Shown: positions 21,657 to 33,775 of the stretch, one piece after another
Layout of the letters: each line of letters opens with the position of its first letter
How positions within the stretch are numbered: position 1 is the first letter of the stretch
Assembly: GCA_029876055.1 (NCBI GenBank)
Contig: CM056880.1
Coordinates: forward strand, 2,046,001-2,110,000
Origin: Madurella fahalii
Lineage: Eukaryota; Ascomycota; Sordariomycetes; Sordariales
Reading direction: 5' to 3'
DNA: 64,000 bases
Notes under the pieces: generated by a model
Databases searched by the model: none
Told to the model about the DNA's origin: nothing
The model's input: the letters and a program-made list of their open reading frames with translations, nothing else
Made by a program: the position numbers and the translations under genes

Positions 21657-23279
21657 ATGTCGGATGATTCGATCTCCGAGGTCGAGCCGGAGAACTTGAA
21701 GACGGGACAGCAGAGAGATGCCGAGTCGGGCAAGAATGATGTGAGGCTCCCTTTTTACGAAGGCATTATACGTACCGGCCCTGACGCGACCACTAGGTCG
21801 CTCCCATAGTCGAGTTCACCAAGGAAGAGGAGCGCGCACTACTATGGAAGCAAGACCTCACCATTCTGCCGCTATCAGCCTTCATCTACTTCCTCTGCTA
21901 CCTCGACCGCTCCAACATTGGCAATGCGCGCATCCTCAACTCGTCAACCAGAAATGACATGCAGACCGAGATTGGCGCAACCCAGCACCAGTTCAACATC
22001 GCCCTCATGATCTTCCTCATTGCCTACGTCACCTTCGAGGTGCCGTCCAACATTCTCTTGAAGAAGCTTCGTCCTTCCCGTTGGATCGCCTTCCTCATGT
22101 TCTCGTGGGGCGCTGTCACCATGGGTTTGGGCGGCGTGCACACCTTTTCCGCAACGGCCGGCATCCGCTTCCTTCTCGGCGTGTTCGAGGCCGGTCTGTT
22201 TCCGGGGTTGGTCTACTATCTCACCTTCTGGTACAAAAACGACGAGCGGAGCGTACGCGTAGCCTTCATTCTCGCCAGCGCGACCCTGGCCGGCGCCTTT
22301 GGCGGCGCTATCGCTTATGGTATTGGACATATGAACGGCGCGCAAGGCCTATCAGCCTGGCGATGGTTGTTCATCATCGAGGGCGCGCCATCATGCCTGT
22401 CAGCCTTCCTCGTGCTGTTCCTCCTCCCAGACTACCCGGAGGAGTTCCTCAAGGGCAAGCAGCGCGATATTGCGCTGGCTCGACTGCATATCGAGGGCAG
22501 CAAGAGCCACCACCGCAGCATGACCTGGCAGGACGCAAAATCGACGTTGACCGACTGGCGCCTGTACGGGCATTACCTCATCTACTTTGGCATCTCGGTG
22601 CCGTTCAGCTCGCTATCGCTGTTCTCGCCGTCTATTACGGCCGGGTTGAATTATGTCGATCTGCAGGCGCAGCTGATGACAGTCCCGCCCTATGCCGTCC
22701 CGTACGGTCAGTATTTTTTTTTTTTCTTTTCTTTTTTTTCCCTCATGCTACCACCATCTTCAAGTTATATTTGCATGCCACATTACTAATAAGGGGGGTT
22801 TTGGATTCTCAGTAACCCAAATCCTCGCTTCCTACTCGGCAGATCATTTCAACTCCCGCGGCCTGCACAGCGCCGCGTTCGCCCTCCTCGGGGCAATCGG
22901 GTTCATGGCTTCCGCACTGCTCCCGCCCGACGCCTACGTGGATCGCTTTGGCTGCCTGATCGTCGCGTCGGCAGGCGCGTTTGCCTGCATCCCGCCCATG
23001 CTGGGATGGCTCACCTCCAACGTGCACTCCACGGCGTCGGTCGGGCTTGCCATCGCCATCAATGTTAGCTTCGGCGCCGGTATTGGTCAGATTCCCGGCG
23101 TGTGGATCTACAAAGCCGAAGAGAGAGACCGCGGGTACCCGACGGGCCACTGGGTGAATGCGGCCATGTTGTTCATGGTGGCTGCTGGGGCGGCGGGGCT
23201 GAGAGTGTGGTATGGGTATATGAATCGGATGTTGCTCAGAGAGAATGAGGGGAGGGAGGTAAGACTGTTCAAGTTGTAA
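21657..23279 (+). CDS. MFS anion:cation symporter (Dal5/Tna1-like)
   Basis: Three exons, 21657-21740, 21797-22706 and 22813-23279, encode 486 aa. After an acidic N-terminus comes the first helix with the signature FLCYLDRSNIGNAR, typical of the allantoate/nicotinate permease family. About 12 membrane segments can be traced, with EAGLFPGLVYYLTFWYKNDE in the loop after helix 4. The second intron contains a long T-run. It probably imports a small organic anion such as allantoate, nicotinate or a vitamin precursor at the plasma membrane; the substrate cannot be read from sequence. It stands alone between two repeat-rich deserts. Confidence 0.9.
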
Positions 23280-23339
23280 GGAGCTCCGGGCGGTTGCACT
23301 CACTCGGTGTGAGTGGTGAAATGGTGCAGAAACACACAT

Positions 23340-23595
23340 CTACACCCACGTACCCATCAAAGCAAAGGGGAGGGCAAAGGTGGCTAAATGTTACAGACTA
23401 GATAGACAAGACAGGCCAGGCGACACCACCACAAATTAGGTTCCTACGGTCTAAACAAGGTCAAAACAATATATGTAGATAGAACTCCTTCTGGTAAGAG
23501 GGAGATCACTTTGTACATAAACAAAGCTTGTTAATTGAGCCTGCAATAGGTATAGAAAAGAGTGCTGAATTGATTGTGCTGTCTAAGGAGTAATG
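23340..23595. repeat. Degenerate dispersed repeat, copy 1
   Basis: It aligns with 24512-24745 in the same orientation over ~240 bases (for example GATAGAACTCCTTCTGG against GATAGAGCTCCCTCTGA). Most differences are C/T or G/A changes. The parent element is not identifiable here. Confidence 0.6.
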
Positions 23596-24043
23596 GCCAG
23601 GGGGGCCCTACTTATAGTATAAAAGAAAAATGGGCCTACGGCAAGTTCCAGCCCCCGAGGCGCCATCCTAGTAAGTGTGACCTTCTTATCAGAGGGACCC
23701 TGTCCTCTGGGGACAGTTTCCACTAATTCATTAGCTCGAACGTGGGCTATAAGGGGGCGGCAGTACCGATAGCGAGTGGATTAGAGCTATAGCGCTTCAG
23801 TCTTATACCAATTTTAAGGTTAAATCGCACCTTACGGGAGTAACCTACTACTACCCTCTATCCTATTCTACTTCGGCTTTGTTAGAGTAGAAAGTACGGA
23901 TATGTAGAAGGCGTGGGGGAGAAGTTTGAGATAAAGGGATTCAAAGCTATCCTATGAAATACAGGGAAATCTCCTGATAATCAAAGATTATACGAGGAAA
24001 CGAACTTCACTATTAGATTCAGTGAGAAGAATGGATCTAACAA

Positions 24044-24279
24044 TATTAACCGGTGCAAGGAGGGCCTTGGCCATGATGTTGCTATAATTTGACCGTGTTA
24101 CCTAGCGCCGGCAATAGCACCTCTTTAATAATATCATAACACCAAAATGGGAGTTATAATGGCATAAATAGGCCATACTAGTGCCTAGCTGGACTTCATG
24201 GTGTCACCAGCATTTCGGAATTGCTAGTGCTAGGCTATACGGTCTAGGCAATGACAACTACCTCCGTTCTCCTGTTATG
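24044..24279 (+). mobile_element. MITE copy D (most decayed)
   Basis: It aligns with copy C along its length (shared GCATTTCGGAATTGCTAGTG, CTATACGGTCTAGGCAATGA) but has many T and A substitutions, and its outer ends no longer match CCTAGC. The left boundary is approximate. Confidence 0.7.
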
Positions 24280-24511
24280 TAGCCAAGCGGTTATTTAATT
24301 GTTAAGGGAAAGCAGAAGACAGAAGATAGGAGAAATCTGAAGCAACTAGTTACATATCTATATTTTGCCTTCGGATCATTCGACTACCCGGGATATTAGA
24401 TTACAGATCTTTGCGTCCCCGTATAGATCTCCGGCTCTCCCGGATACAGATGTTCTCTAATTATAACCAGAAATGTTCAGAATATCCCCTGTATTAAAAT
24501 GGTATAAGAAT

Positions 24512-24745
24512 ACCCATCTACATCCACACCTATATACCTAAAGAAACGCAGAGAGAGCAGAGATAGCTAATAGCCGGATAGACAAGGTCAACGCAACTAT
24601 AATAGCAGGTTCCTGCAGCCTAGGTAGACGAGGCTAAACAACATGTGCAGATAGAGCTCCCTCTGATTAGAGGGGGATCTGCACGTAGGGAAGAGCTCTC
24701 AAACTGAGCGAGGGACAATGAATTAGGGAAAAGAGGAAGCGATGT
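24512..24745. repeat. Degenerate dispersed repeat, copy 2
   Basis: Partner of the copy at 23340-23595. It retains more C and G, so copy 1 appears to be the more heavily mutated member. Confidence 0.6.
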
Positions 24746-25735
24746 ACTGGGATGACACTCTGGGGGTTGGATCTCGCGGGGTACCCAATTTTTATTTGGT
24801 ACCATAAGTAGGGCCATCCGGGCCATTGATCTCCCACTAACGCTCTATCTTAAGTCTCAGTTCTGTCCCGTCTAGGCTTCCTGTAGTTTGAGTGGGTAGC
24901 ATACGATAATCCATGCTCTCCGTGCCGCACCCTAATTAACCCCTCACCAAATCCAGAAGCGGTTGGTTCGGCCTGAGTCACTTCACATCCGCCTCCAGAT
25001 TCCTGCATCTGAGCAAATTTCTCTCATCAGAGCAGATTTCTCTTATCTAAGCACCTTTTCTAAGTTTGCTGACTTATATGCAACAGTGCTGCAAATGGGG
25101 GCCATTGGATTCGTCTCGCCGTGTATAGCTCCCCGCCGGCCGGGTAAAGATGCCATGCATTTGTTTGCAATCGGGCGTCTAATCCTCTGCCTGCTACTGT
25201 TCCTAGTCTTTGATCGGAATCTACTATACAAAGGTGGATAGGTAGACTCTGTATATATCCAATATGAGGTCAGAGAAACTGGCCGGCAATGCGGGACGAA
25301 TGCAGGATTTCACCCCAGTACAAGAGTTCCCCTGTCACCCCGCCCGTCAACTCCCCTGGCCCTTTAATTGCTCATGCGGGCATTACAGGGTGCCATCGTT
25401 GCATGGCCGGTATCAATCGGACTACTAAATTAAGTAATGCTGATTACGGTCATGACTCGGGCCAACCCACAATAATACCTATCGAGCCCGAAAAGTGAGT
25501 GTCGATGAATCATTCAGCAAATTCGCCAATAGAAGCAAAAGGCGGTACCATCGACCCAACTAGCTCGGTAACCTCGGATGGAATCATGTAAGGAATCTCT
25601 CTATGGCTAGCGATGTAACCCAGGGCTGTCAGCACCATATAAACATCCCACATGTGAACGTAAAACTATGATCCGTAAGAGTGGTTCAACCCCATCTCAA
25701 GTCACTGGTTCCGTACCCGGTGTCCATCGTTGATC

Positions 25736-27521
25736 ATGACCCGTCCTGCGGTCTTGCTAGCTGGTACCACGATCCTCTCTGCCTTCAACATCTTCGCATC
25801 CCCTTTCGGGTTCCCGTCCCTGAACAGCCCATCATTAAAGACTTTACAATGTAAACCGGATTCGTTCGCTAGGATCCTCCCACCCGGCGCCACTCTTGAA
25901 AAGGTCGAGGTAGTGCCGGAAGGGGGCAGTTACGGCGAAGGGGCCGCCAATGTCGCTTACCCGACCAACCCAACTAACCTTCCAGCACTATGCACCGTGA
26001 CGGTCCGGGTCAGGAGTTCCCGAACGAGTAGCTACCGGTTCGGATTGTTTCTACCGAAAGAGTGGAACTCAAGGTTCTTTGTGGTTGGAAATGGGGGTTT
26101 TGCCGGTGGGATCAACTGGCAAGATATGTGCATAATTACCCCCAGGTTTCGGTCCGCTCTGGCTGGTCCTAACACTCACGCAGGGCATCTGGGGCCCGCC
26201 ACGGCATGGCTAGCTTGTCAACCGACACCGGACACAACTCGACAGGCATAGACGCGTCTTGGGGATTGAACCAGCCCGAGAAAAGAACAGACTGGGGTTG
26301 GCGGGCGATACACGGCTCGACCATCTTAGGCAAGAAGCTAGTCCAGGCCTACTACGGCGGGAAGGCAATCCGCTACTCATACTTCAGCGGCTGCTCAAAC
26401 GGAGGGAGACAGGGCCTCAAGGAGATCCAAAACTTCCCCAACAGCTTTGACGGCGTGCTCATAGGAGCTCCTGCGTGGTGGTTCGCTCGTCTGACCAGCT
26501 ACTTCACCTACGTAAGTTGCCCGACCGATCAAGCCTGTCTCTTAACTGACAGCTCCCCTCCAAAAAAAAAAAGGTGGGCATGCGCAACCTGCCCGCCACC
26601 GATCCCAAACACCTCACCGCGGGAGACATATCTCTCCTTGCAGCGGAAGTAGTACGCCAATGCGACAGCGCAGACGGAGTCCGAGACGGCATCGTCAGCA
26701 GCCCCGAGCTCTGCGCCTTCGACTTCACCGCCCTCCTCTGCACCACCGCCACCACAAACCAAACCAACTGCCTCAACCCCTCTCAACTCACCACCGCCCA
26801 AGCCGTCTACAACGACTACCTCTCCTCGACCGACTCCTCGGTCCTCCACCCGGGCTTCCCCCTCGGCTCCGAAAACGAATTGCCCAACGTCCTCCCCGAG
26901 TTGGAACCCACCGCCTTCGGGGTCGGCTACCAGCGCTACTTCCTCTTCGACGACCCCTCGTGGGACTGGCGCACCTTCAACGAGAGCGTCGTCGCCTACG
27001 CGGACCGCATCGACCCCGGCGACACGACGGCCGACGACTACGCGGGCGTCGGCGCCTTCGCCCGCCGCGGCGGGAAGCTGCTCGTGTACCACGGCCTGTC
27101 CGACGGGCTGATCTCGGCGCACGGGTCCGCGCTGTACTACAACCGGACCGTGGACGCGCTAGGCGGGGAGGGCGTGGACGGCTTTTTCGGCATGTTTCTG
27201 GTCCCCGGGATGCTGCATTGCGGGGACACGGCGGTGGATGCGCCGTGGAGTTTCGGGGCGGCGTCCCAGGCCGCCGTGATGGGCAGTGGGGCGTGGTCCG
27301 TGCCGGGGTTTGAGGACCGGGATCACGACGCCGTCATGGCGCTGGTGGATTGGGTGGAGCGCGGGAGGAAGGTGGACCAGATCATCGCGACCACGTGGAA
27401 CAGCCCGCTGGATCCGGCGTCGGGAGTGCGCAGGCAGAGGCCGATCTGCCCGTGGCCGAAGAAGGCGGTTTATGACGGGGTCGGGGATGTTGATCAAGCT
27501 GAGAGTTGGAAGTGTGCTTAA
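25736..27521 (+). CDS. Tannase / feruloyl esterase family protein
   Basis: Three exons, 25736-26127, 26184-26511 and 26574-27521, encode 555 aa. I start at the first ATG, since the codon two places earlier is TTG; a signal peptide follows (about residues 1-21). The alpha/beta-hydrolase nucleophile lies in FSGCSNGGRQG (Ser202), the acid in GLSDGL (Asp417) and the base in MLHCGDT (His455). The Cys next to Ser and the Cys next to His form the CS-D-HC pattern of this family. A DSADGVRDGI segment near residues 271-280 resembles the lid calcium site. Several NxS/T sites fit secretion. It should release phenolic acids from plant cell-wall esters or gallate esters; sequence alone does not separate the two. 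Confidence 0.93.
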
Positions 27522-28181
27522 CCATGGTGGGGTGGGGGCGCTCGTGGAAAACGCGGAAAAGCCGAGACTTTGGGCATGGGATCGAGGCATGAGTTATTGA
27601 CCGCCCGCCGGATGTAGGGGAATACAGAGGTACACTGGGCTTTTCTGCCGCTCACAAGTTTTTTGACGCATTAGCGCCCGTTGTGGCGGGGTCTCGGCGC
27701 ACTCGTAGTGGTGGGGTAACTGCCCTGCCCGGTTGCCGTCTCTGTCCTGGTTTGTCTCTGTCCTGGGGTTGGTTTCCGATGACGCCAGCGAAGTCTTGAA
27801 GCAGAACTTGCAACTGCGCAGTTGGCTTTGATTACGATCGGGGTCGGGGCTATTACAAGCAATTCCCGGTGACGAGAGAGCTTATCGTCGTAGTTCCCGT
27901 CTCCCACATGTAGAATGCCGTCGTGCCAATGCAAGGCGACGCTGAGGTGATCAGGTTGCTGAAACTTTAGCGCCGTGCAGCTGACGGTAGGGCGAAAAGA
28001 GACCCCTACTGTGGGTTCCGTCCCAACCCCTCCCTCTGCCCCGCACCCGGCTGAGATTTTTAGCTAGAGTGCTTCTCGTCGCGTCGCGTCAAAAATTTTC
28101 CCATTTCACACCGCCACCCGCATACGCTGTCGAACCGATTTCTTCCTGCCCCGCCATCGCAACTCGACAGCTCGATCAAAG
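27522..28181. other. Intergenic upstream of CTP synthase
   Basis: It holds the 3' region of the esterase gene and the promoter of CTP synthase, with pyrimidine-rich stretches near 28020-28060. No gene seen. Confidence 0.5.
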
Positions 28182-30491
28182 ATGCGTTACGTTCTCGTCA
28201 CCGGCGGTGTCATTTCAGGTATTCTTCCGGCGACACATTGCGCGCGACGGAGCTGGCAGATTCACGGGCTAACGGGTGGCAGGGGTTGGGAAGGGCATCA
28301 TTGCCTCGTCGACAGGCCTGGTCCGTAAAACCACTCACCGCCGCGCGTAAATCTCCCGGGTGGCTGCCGTGCTCTAACCGAATTGGCCGCAGCTCCTCAA
28401 AACCCTCGGCCTGCGCGTCAGCTGCATCAAGATTGACCCATATGTGTCGGTCGATGCCGGCCTGATGGCCCCCGCCGAGCACGGCGAATGCTTCGTCTTG
28501 TGCTCAGGTTCGTCATGCTTTGAGACCAGAATTAGAACCCACGCGCAAAATATCTGACCCACTCGTAGGCTCTGAAGTAGATCTCGATCTTGGCAACTAC
28601 GAGAGATACCTCTCAGTCCGCCTCACGGGCGAGCACAACATCACCACTGGCAAGGTCTACCTGAACGTAATCGAGAAGGAGCGCCGTGGCGACTATCTCG
28701 GCCGGACAGTGCAGATTGTGCCCCATGTCACCGACTCGATCAAAGACTGGCTGAGGCGGGTTGCCAAAATCCCTGTCGATGGCTCACACGAGGAGCCTGA
28801 TGTTTGCATCATTGAGCTTGGGTGCGTTTGAATTTGTCCACCTTCTCCCGGGTTGTGTCTCAGTGCTTAGAACAATTGCTGACTTAATTTTATTAAACAG
28901 AGGCACTATTGGCGATATTGAGAGTGTATGTATTCCCTCTTTTTTTTTTTTTTTTTATTGGTCCGGGGTGGGGGGGGGGGGGGGTTTACTCTTGAGACTT
29001 GGAGCCGGACCAGCTGCTCGGCCTGCTTGCTGACACCACAACAGATGCCGTTTATTGAGGCGCTTACACAGTTGCGCCATGAAGCTGGCAGCGGCAACTT
29101 CATGAACATCCACGTCTCCTACGTTCCGACAGTGCATGGGGAGCAGAAGACGAAGCCGACGCAGCACGCCGTCAAGTCGATCCGTAGCCATGGCTTGATC
29201 CCAGATATCGTTGCCTGCCGCTGTGAGCAACCTCTCGCGGAGCCTACTCTGGCCAAGGTTGCGCTCCACTGCCAGGTGGAGAAGGAGCAGGTTCTCGTTG
29301 TGCGCGACATGCCCACCATTTACCAAGTCCCTCTCCTCCTAAGCGAACAGAAGCTCGTCCCCCAACTCCGGTCCAAGCTGGCCCTGGACCGGATCAACAT
29401 CTCACCAGAAATGGTTGCTCAAGGCGAAGAGCTCTGGATTACGTGGAAAACGATCGTTACACCGACCTACCAAGAAGAACTCAAGATCGCCCTCGTGGGT
29501 AAATATATTACGTGCCAGGACGCCTATCTCTCAGTTGTTAAGGCGCTCGAACACTCGGCGATGCGCATTCGCCGGAAGCTGCAGCTATTGTGGATCGATT
29601 CGGAGGATCTCGAGCCAACAACAAAGGGCGGCTCTGCGCAGACCAAGTATCACAAAGCCTGGCACGACGTTTCCACAGCGGCCGGCATCATCGTTCCGGG
29701 TGGTTTCGGCCACCGTGGGACGGAAGGCATGATGGGAGTCTCCAAGTGGGCGCGGGAGAATAACATTCCTTTCCTTGGCGTAAGTTGAGCCTGGAGCAGC
29801 GAGACAGGCTCCCGTGGTACTGACAAATCTTAGGTGTGCCTTGGCTTCCAAATGGCCGCCATCCAGTTCGCGCGGGATGTCTGCAATATGCCGCAAGCCA
29901 CCTCGGAAGAGTTCGACGCTCAGGCCAAGGATCGTATAGTTGTCTATATGCCCGAACTCGACCGGGAGAATATGGGCGGCACAATGCGTCTCGGTTTGCG
30001 CAAGACCATTTTCCAGGAAGGCTCTGAGTGGTCCAAGGCACGGTCCCTGTACGGCGGGGTGGAGGTCATCGAGGAGAGGCATCGGCACCGGTACGAAATC
30101 AATCCCGAGTTCGTCGAGACACTTGAGAAGGCCGGTCTTCACTTTGTCGGGAAGGACGAGACTGGTGAGCGGATGGAGATATTTGAGCTCAAGGACCATC
30201 CTTTCTTTGTCGGTACGTCTCCAATGGTCCAAGTAGGTTCTGTCCTATTGTGACGAGGAATTCTGACTCCGAAGTAGGCACACAATTCCACGCCGAATAC
30301 CAGTCGCAGGTCGTCAACCCAAGCGTGAGTTTTCCCACTCATCCCCGTCATGCCATCTGAGCTGACCGCCGAATCAGAGACCTTACCTTGGCTTCGTGGC
30401 TGCGAGTGCTGGTTGCCTGGACAGAGTTATCAAGCAACAACCGGTTGAGGCGTTCAAGACGGCAGCCATTGTCAATGGGACATCCAAATGA
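28182..30491 (+). CDS. CTP synthase (divergent copy)
   Basis: Nine exons: 28182-28218, 28283-28320, 28393-28507, 28569-28821, 28901-28925, 29045-29779, 29834-30212, 30278-30324 and 30378-30491, encoding 580 aa. The synthetase domain has the P-loop (TGGVISGVGKG), the Asp in SVDAG and the Glu in IIELGGTIGDIES. The glutaminase domain has the nucleophile Cys in FLGVCLGFQ and the His/Glu pair in FHAEY. It makes CTP from UTP, ATP and glutamine in the cytosol. Compared with the usual fungal sequence as I know it, several normally constant positions differ: GTMSP is GLMAP, CLGMQ is CLGFQ, HPE is HAE. All catalytic residues remain. It could be the only CTP synthase or a second, faster-evolving paralog. 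Confidence 0.93.
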
Positions 30492-31737
30492 AGGGGATAT
30501 CAATCAAGAGGTCTATAGAGCGTAGCCCCCTTGGCAATTCCCACGGCTCGATCAGCAGAGCACATGACGGAATGTGTCTCCAGTTCGAGGGCTGGTGCAC
30601 AGTATCCCGGTGGGGTAGACGTATTCGTAAACTGACACGGAATGCCTCCCATCTGGGGCAATGATTTCTAGCGGGAAGGTATTGCGGAGCCACGGATGGG
30701 GCCAATAGCAAGCCAAAGAACAAGCGCTGTCTCGGTGATTTTCTGCCATTGGGCAGGTAGAGAGCCGCTGCCCGGTAAAGTCGGATCATACGTTTGGTGA
30801 CAGGATACATAGACTGGCGAAAACACACTCATTCGTCTTCACCCTGCTTGCTTATAGCAGCCTCCCTTAACCCTTGCATAAAACCTCTCTAGGAGACAAA
30901 GCGGTTTGCAGGCACTGACAAGGGGGACGTTTGCAACGTCATTGGATCCGGGCGGAGCATTGGGTGCATTGGTCGGGTTGGGTCCGTAGATAATTACTTC
31001 CCGGATCATGTACATTAGTTGTGACAGATGCTAACTAAGTACGTTTATATCACCCTTGGAGTCGGCCGTCTTCTCCGTTGTTCATGATTCCCAGCCGCAC
31101 GAGGTGCTTTCGCTGGAACACCACCCACACCGCCAACACAAATATTACGCTGGGCGCCCACCAAGCAGTCACTTTGGCAGACCGGGGAAAGAGCGCGGAC
31201 TTGGTTAACTTAGTTGCTACTAACGGCTCAGTCGATCCTGAGGAGCTGCGTCAAATCTCTGATCTCACCTTCGGCCCGGGGCAGCATCGGGTATTTTCCA
31301 GCTTCGTAGGCATGCAGGAAACGCCTCGCCAGGGCCCAACACCAAGATGCATACGGGGCCGTAGAAACGCCCAAGCAGCTTGGTTGGCGCGATGCTCGAA
31401 AGCGGGCCGTGTGAAAGGAGACCAATCAGCCTTGGATTAGGCCCTAGTCCTAACACCTTATGCTTATTGACTAATTCATTAATCATAAACGCTTCACCCT
31501 TGTCAACTCGATACTAATGGGAATAGAGTTGATTATATCGTTCGCTCAGCTGTAGGTGAGATTGTTCTATAACCGTAATGCTATCAGTACACCGCCTCGC
31601 CCGGACATCACCAAAGACCGAAAACCCCATAACACCGAAACACCCCGCTACACATCTAACCCATCCCTTCTAATCAAGATTACAAAAGCTGTATGTTGGG
31701 GTATCGAATCGCAATAGGAACCTGACGGAAACCACCC
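30492..31737. other. Intergenic between convergent genes
   Basis: About 1.2 kb between the CTP synthase and MDR pump stop codons. A 120-codon open frame at 31078-31440 starts with TTG and shows no domain. Nothing supported. Confidence 0.5.
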
Positions 31738-33775
31738 TCACGCAACTGCCATCTCCATCGGCTTCCCCTTGACGCTGTGCCACTCGACAAACACGGCCCC
31801 CAGTATACTCACGGCCGACAAGGCGGTAAAGACGATAAAAGTCTGCGTCAGCGCATCGTTGAACGCCAACGTCACCCCGGGCAGGAAAGCCGGATCCACG
31901 GCCTCCTGCACGCCGGTGGCCCCGAGGCCGAGGATGAAGCTCGGATCGGGGATCTCGGGCACGTAGGCGCCGACGTACTCGACCAGCTTGTTGGCAAACA
32001 CGTTCTGCGACACGGCCACGAACAGCGCGCCGCCCAGCGTCTGGCAAAAGACAATGACGGACGCGCCCGTGGGCACGTCGTCGATGTCCAGCACCGTCTG
32101 CACCGCGATCAGGGGTTGCTGGAACCCGATGCCGATGCCGACGCCGACGATGATCTGGTACCCGATCCAGGCGGCGCTGCCCGTGTCGGGGCGGAACGTG
32201 GTTGTCAGGCCGTAGCCGACCGACGCCACCACGCTGCAGGCGATCATGAAGGGCGCGTAGTAGCCCCAGAGGGTGACGGCGGCGCCGGCGGCCACCGACG
32301 CCAGCACGACGCCGACCAGCGCCGGCAGGTTCATGATGCCCGACCCGACGGCCGACGCGTCCTTGACCGCCTGGAACCAGATGGGCAAGTAGTACGCCGA
32401 CCCCAGGAAGGCGCCGCCCAGGCAGAGGATGAAGAAGCCCGACGACCAGACGCTGCGCTTCAGGAAGATGCGCGGCGGCACCGTCGCCTTGTCCCCTTGC
32501 TTGTGCTGGATCCAGACGAAGGCGAGGATGAGGGCGCCGAAGAGGCAGAAGAGCAGGATGATGCGCCAGTTGGACCACGGGTGCGTGGTGCCGCCCCACT
32601 GGAGCGCCAGGAGGAGGCAGATGATGGCCGGCATGAAGACGAGCGTGCCGAAGGGGTCGAACCGCATGACGCGCTGGACGAGCGTGTCGTTCTCGTTGCG
32701 CGCTTGGCGTTGGGGGTCCGGGAAGAAGATGATGATGACGAGCATGGTGACGGCCCCGACGGGGAGGTTGATCCAGAAGCACCAGCGCCAGGTTACGTGA
32801 TCCGTGAAGGCGCCGCCTGTTCGTTCAAGTCTTGTCAGCAGCTTTTCTCTTTAGATTATTGTCATTGTTATTATTATTGTTATCGTCTAGTAGTTTTGGC
32901 AAGCTCAAACACACACATACCCATCAAGGGTCCCGAGATGGACGCCAAGCCATACATGCTACCGATCGCTCCTGTATAAAGGGGACGCTTGCTGAGAGGC
33001 ACCGAGTAAGCTAGGATGGTCAGGGCACCCGAGAAGATGCCGGCCGAGCCGACTCCTGCCACAGCGCGGCCGACAATGAGGGTAAGGCTGTTGTTGGCGA
33101 CAGCGCAGATCAAGCTGCCGACTTCAAATATGAAGATGGCGATGAGGTAGACCCATTTAATGCTGAAGAAGGTGTAGAATCTGCCAAACAACAACTGGAG
33201 AGCCGCCGTGGTGAGGAGGTATGCTGAGAAGTTGTGAGTGAGTGGCACATGTGTGACGGATGGGATGTCGTGGGCCGCATGAGGACCTACCACTGCCGTA
33301 CCATCCAACATCGGGAAGGCTTTGAAACTGATCAGTAATCTTGGGGATGGCAGTTGCGATGATGGAATTGTCTGTGGGGGGACCAGTCAGCTTGACCGCA
33401 ACAAAAGCCCACGGCGCTCTTGTAGTAGTTACCCAAGGCCATCGTGAAGACACTGAGACACAAAGCGAGAACAATCAAGCCAAGCGTCACGCCTCCGGGA
33501 TACTCGGCTCCATCTTCCCGGGTCTTCACCTGCTCTATCTTCTCGCCAGAGTCGGATGCGGCTGTCGGCTGTCGAGCAAGCGAGCTGTCCTTCGCCTCCT
33601 GCTTCTCATTCTGTGCTGTGATGTCGATAGCGTCTGACGATCCAACGTCAATGTCTGTCTGTTCTCCGGCTGCCGATACTTTGTCGACATCGGATGCGCT
33701 GGCAGAACTCGGCATGATCACAGACACTTGCGGATCTGGCGTCTGTTGCCTTGGCAAGCTTGTTTTATCATCCAT
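31738..33775 (-). CDS. MFS multidrug/toxin efflux pump (DHA2, 14-helix type)
   Basis: Four exons, 33775-33433, 33371-33291, 33223-32921 and 32816-31738, encode 601 aa. The first ~90 residues are a hydrophilic acidic tail. Helix 1 is followed by DNSIIATAIPKITDQF and DVGWYGSAYLLT, and later GPLMGGAFTDHVTWRWCFW, hallmark segments of the fungal 14-helix drug:H+ antiporters. These efflux pumps sit in the plasma membrane and export drugs or the fungus's own metabolites. No biosynthetic cluster is visible beside it, so a general resistance role is as likely as self-protection. Confidence 0.93.

Larger units (their letters stand above)
23280..25735. other. Gene desert with decayed repeats
   Basis: It contains two related degenerate copies of one repeat (about 23340-23595 and 24512-24745) and MITE copy D. 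AT content is higher than in surrounding coding DNA. No supported gene. Confidence 0.6.

Noticed and set aside
31777..32979. 400-codon open frame on + strand
   Set aside because: Antisense to the MDR pump; rich in Arg, Asp and Gly with no hydrophobic core.
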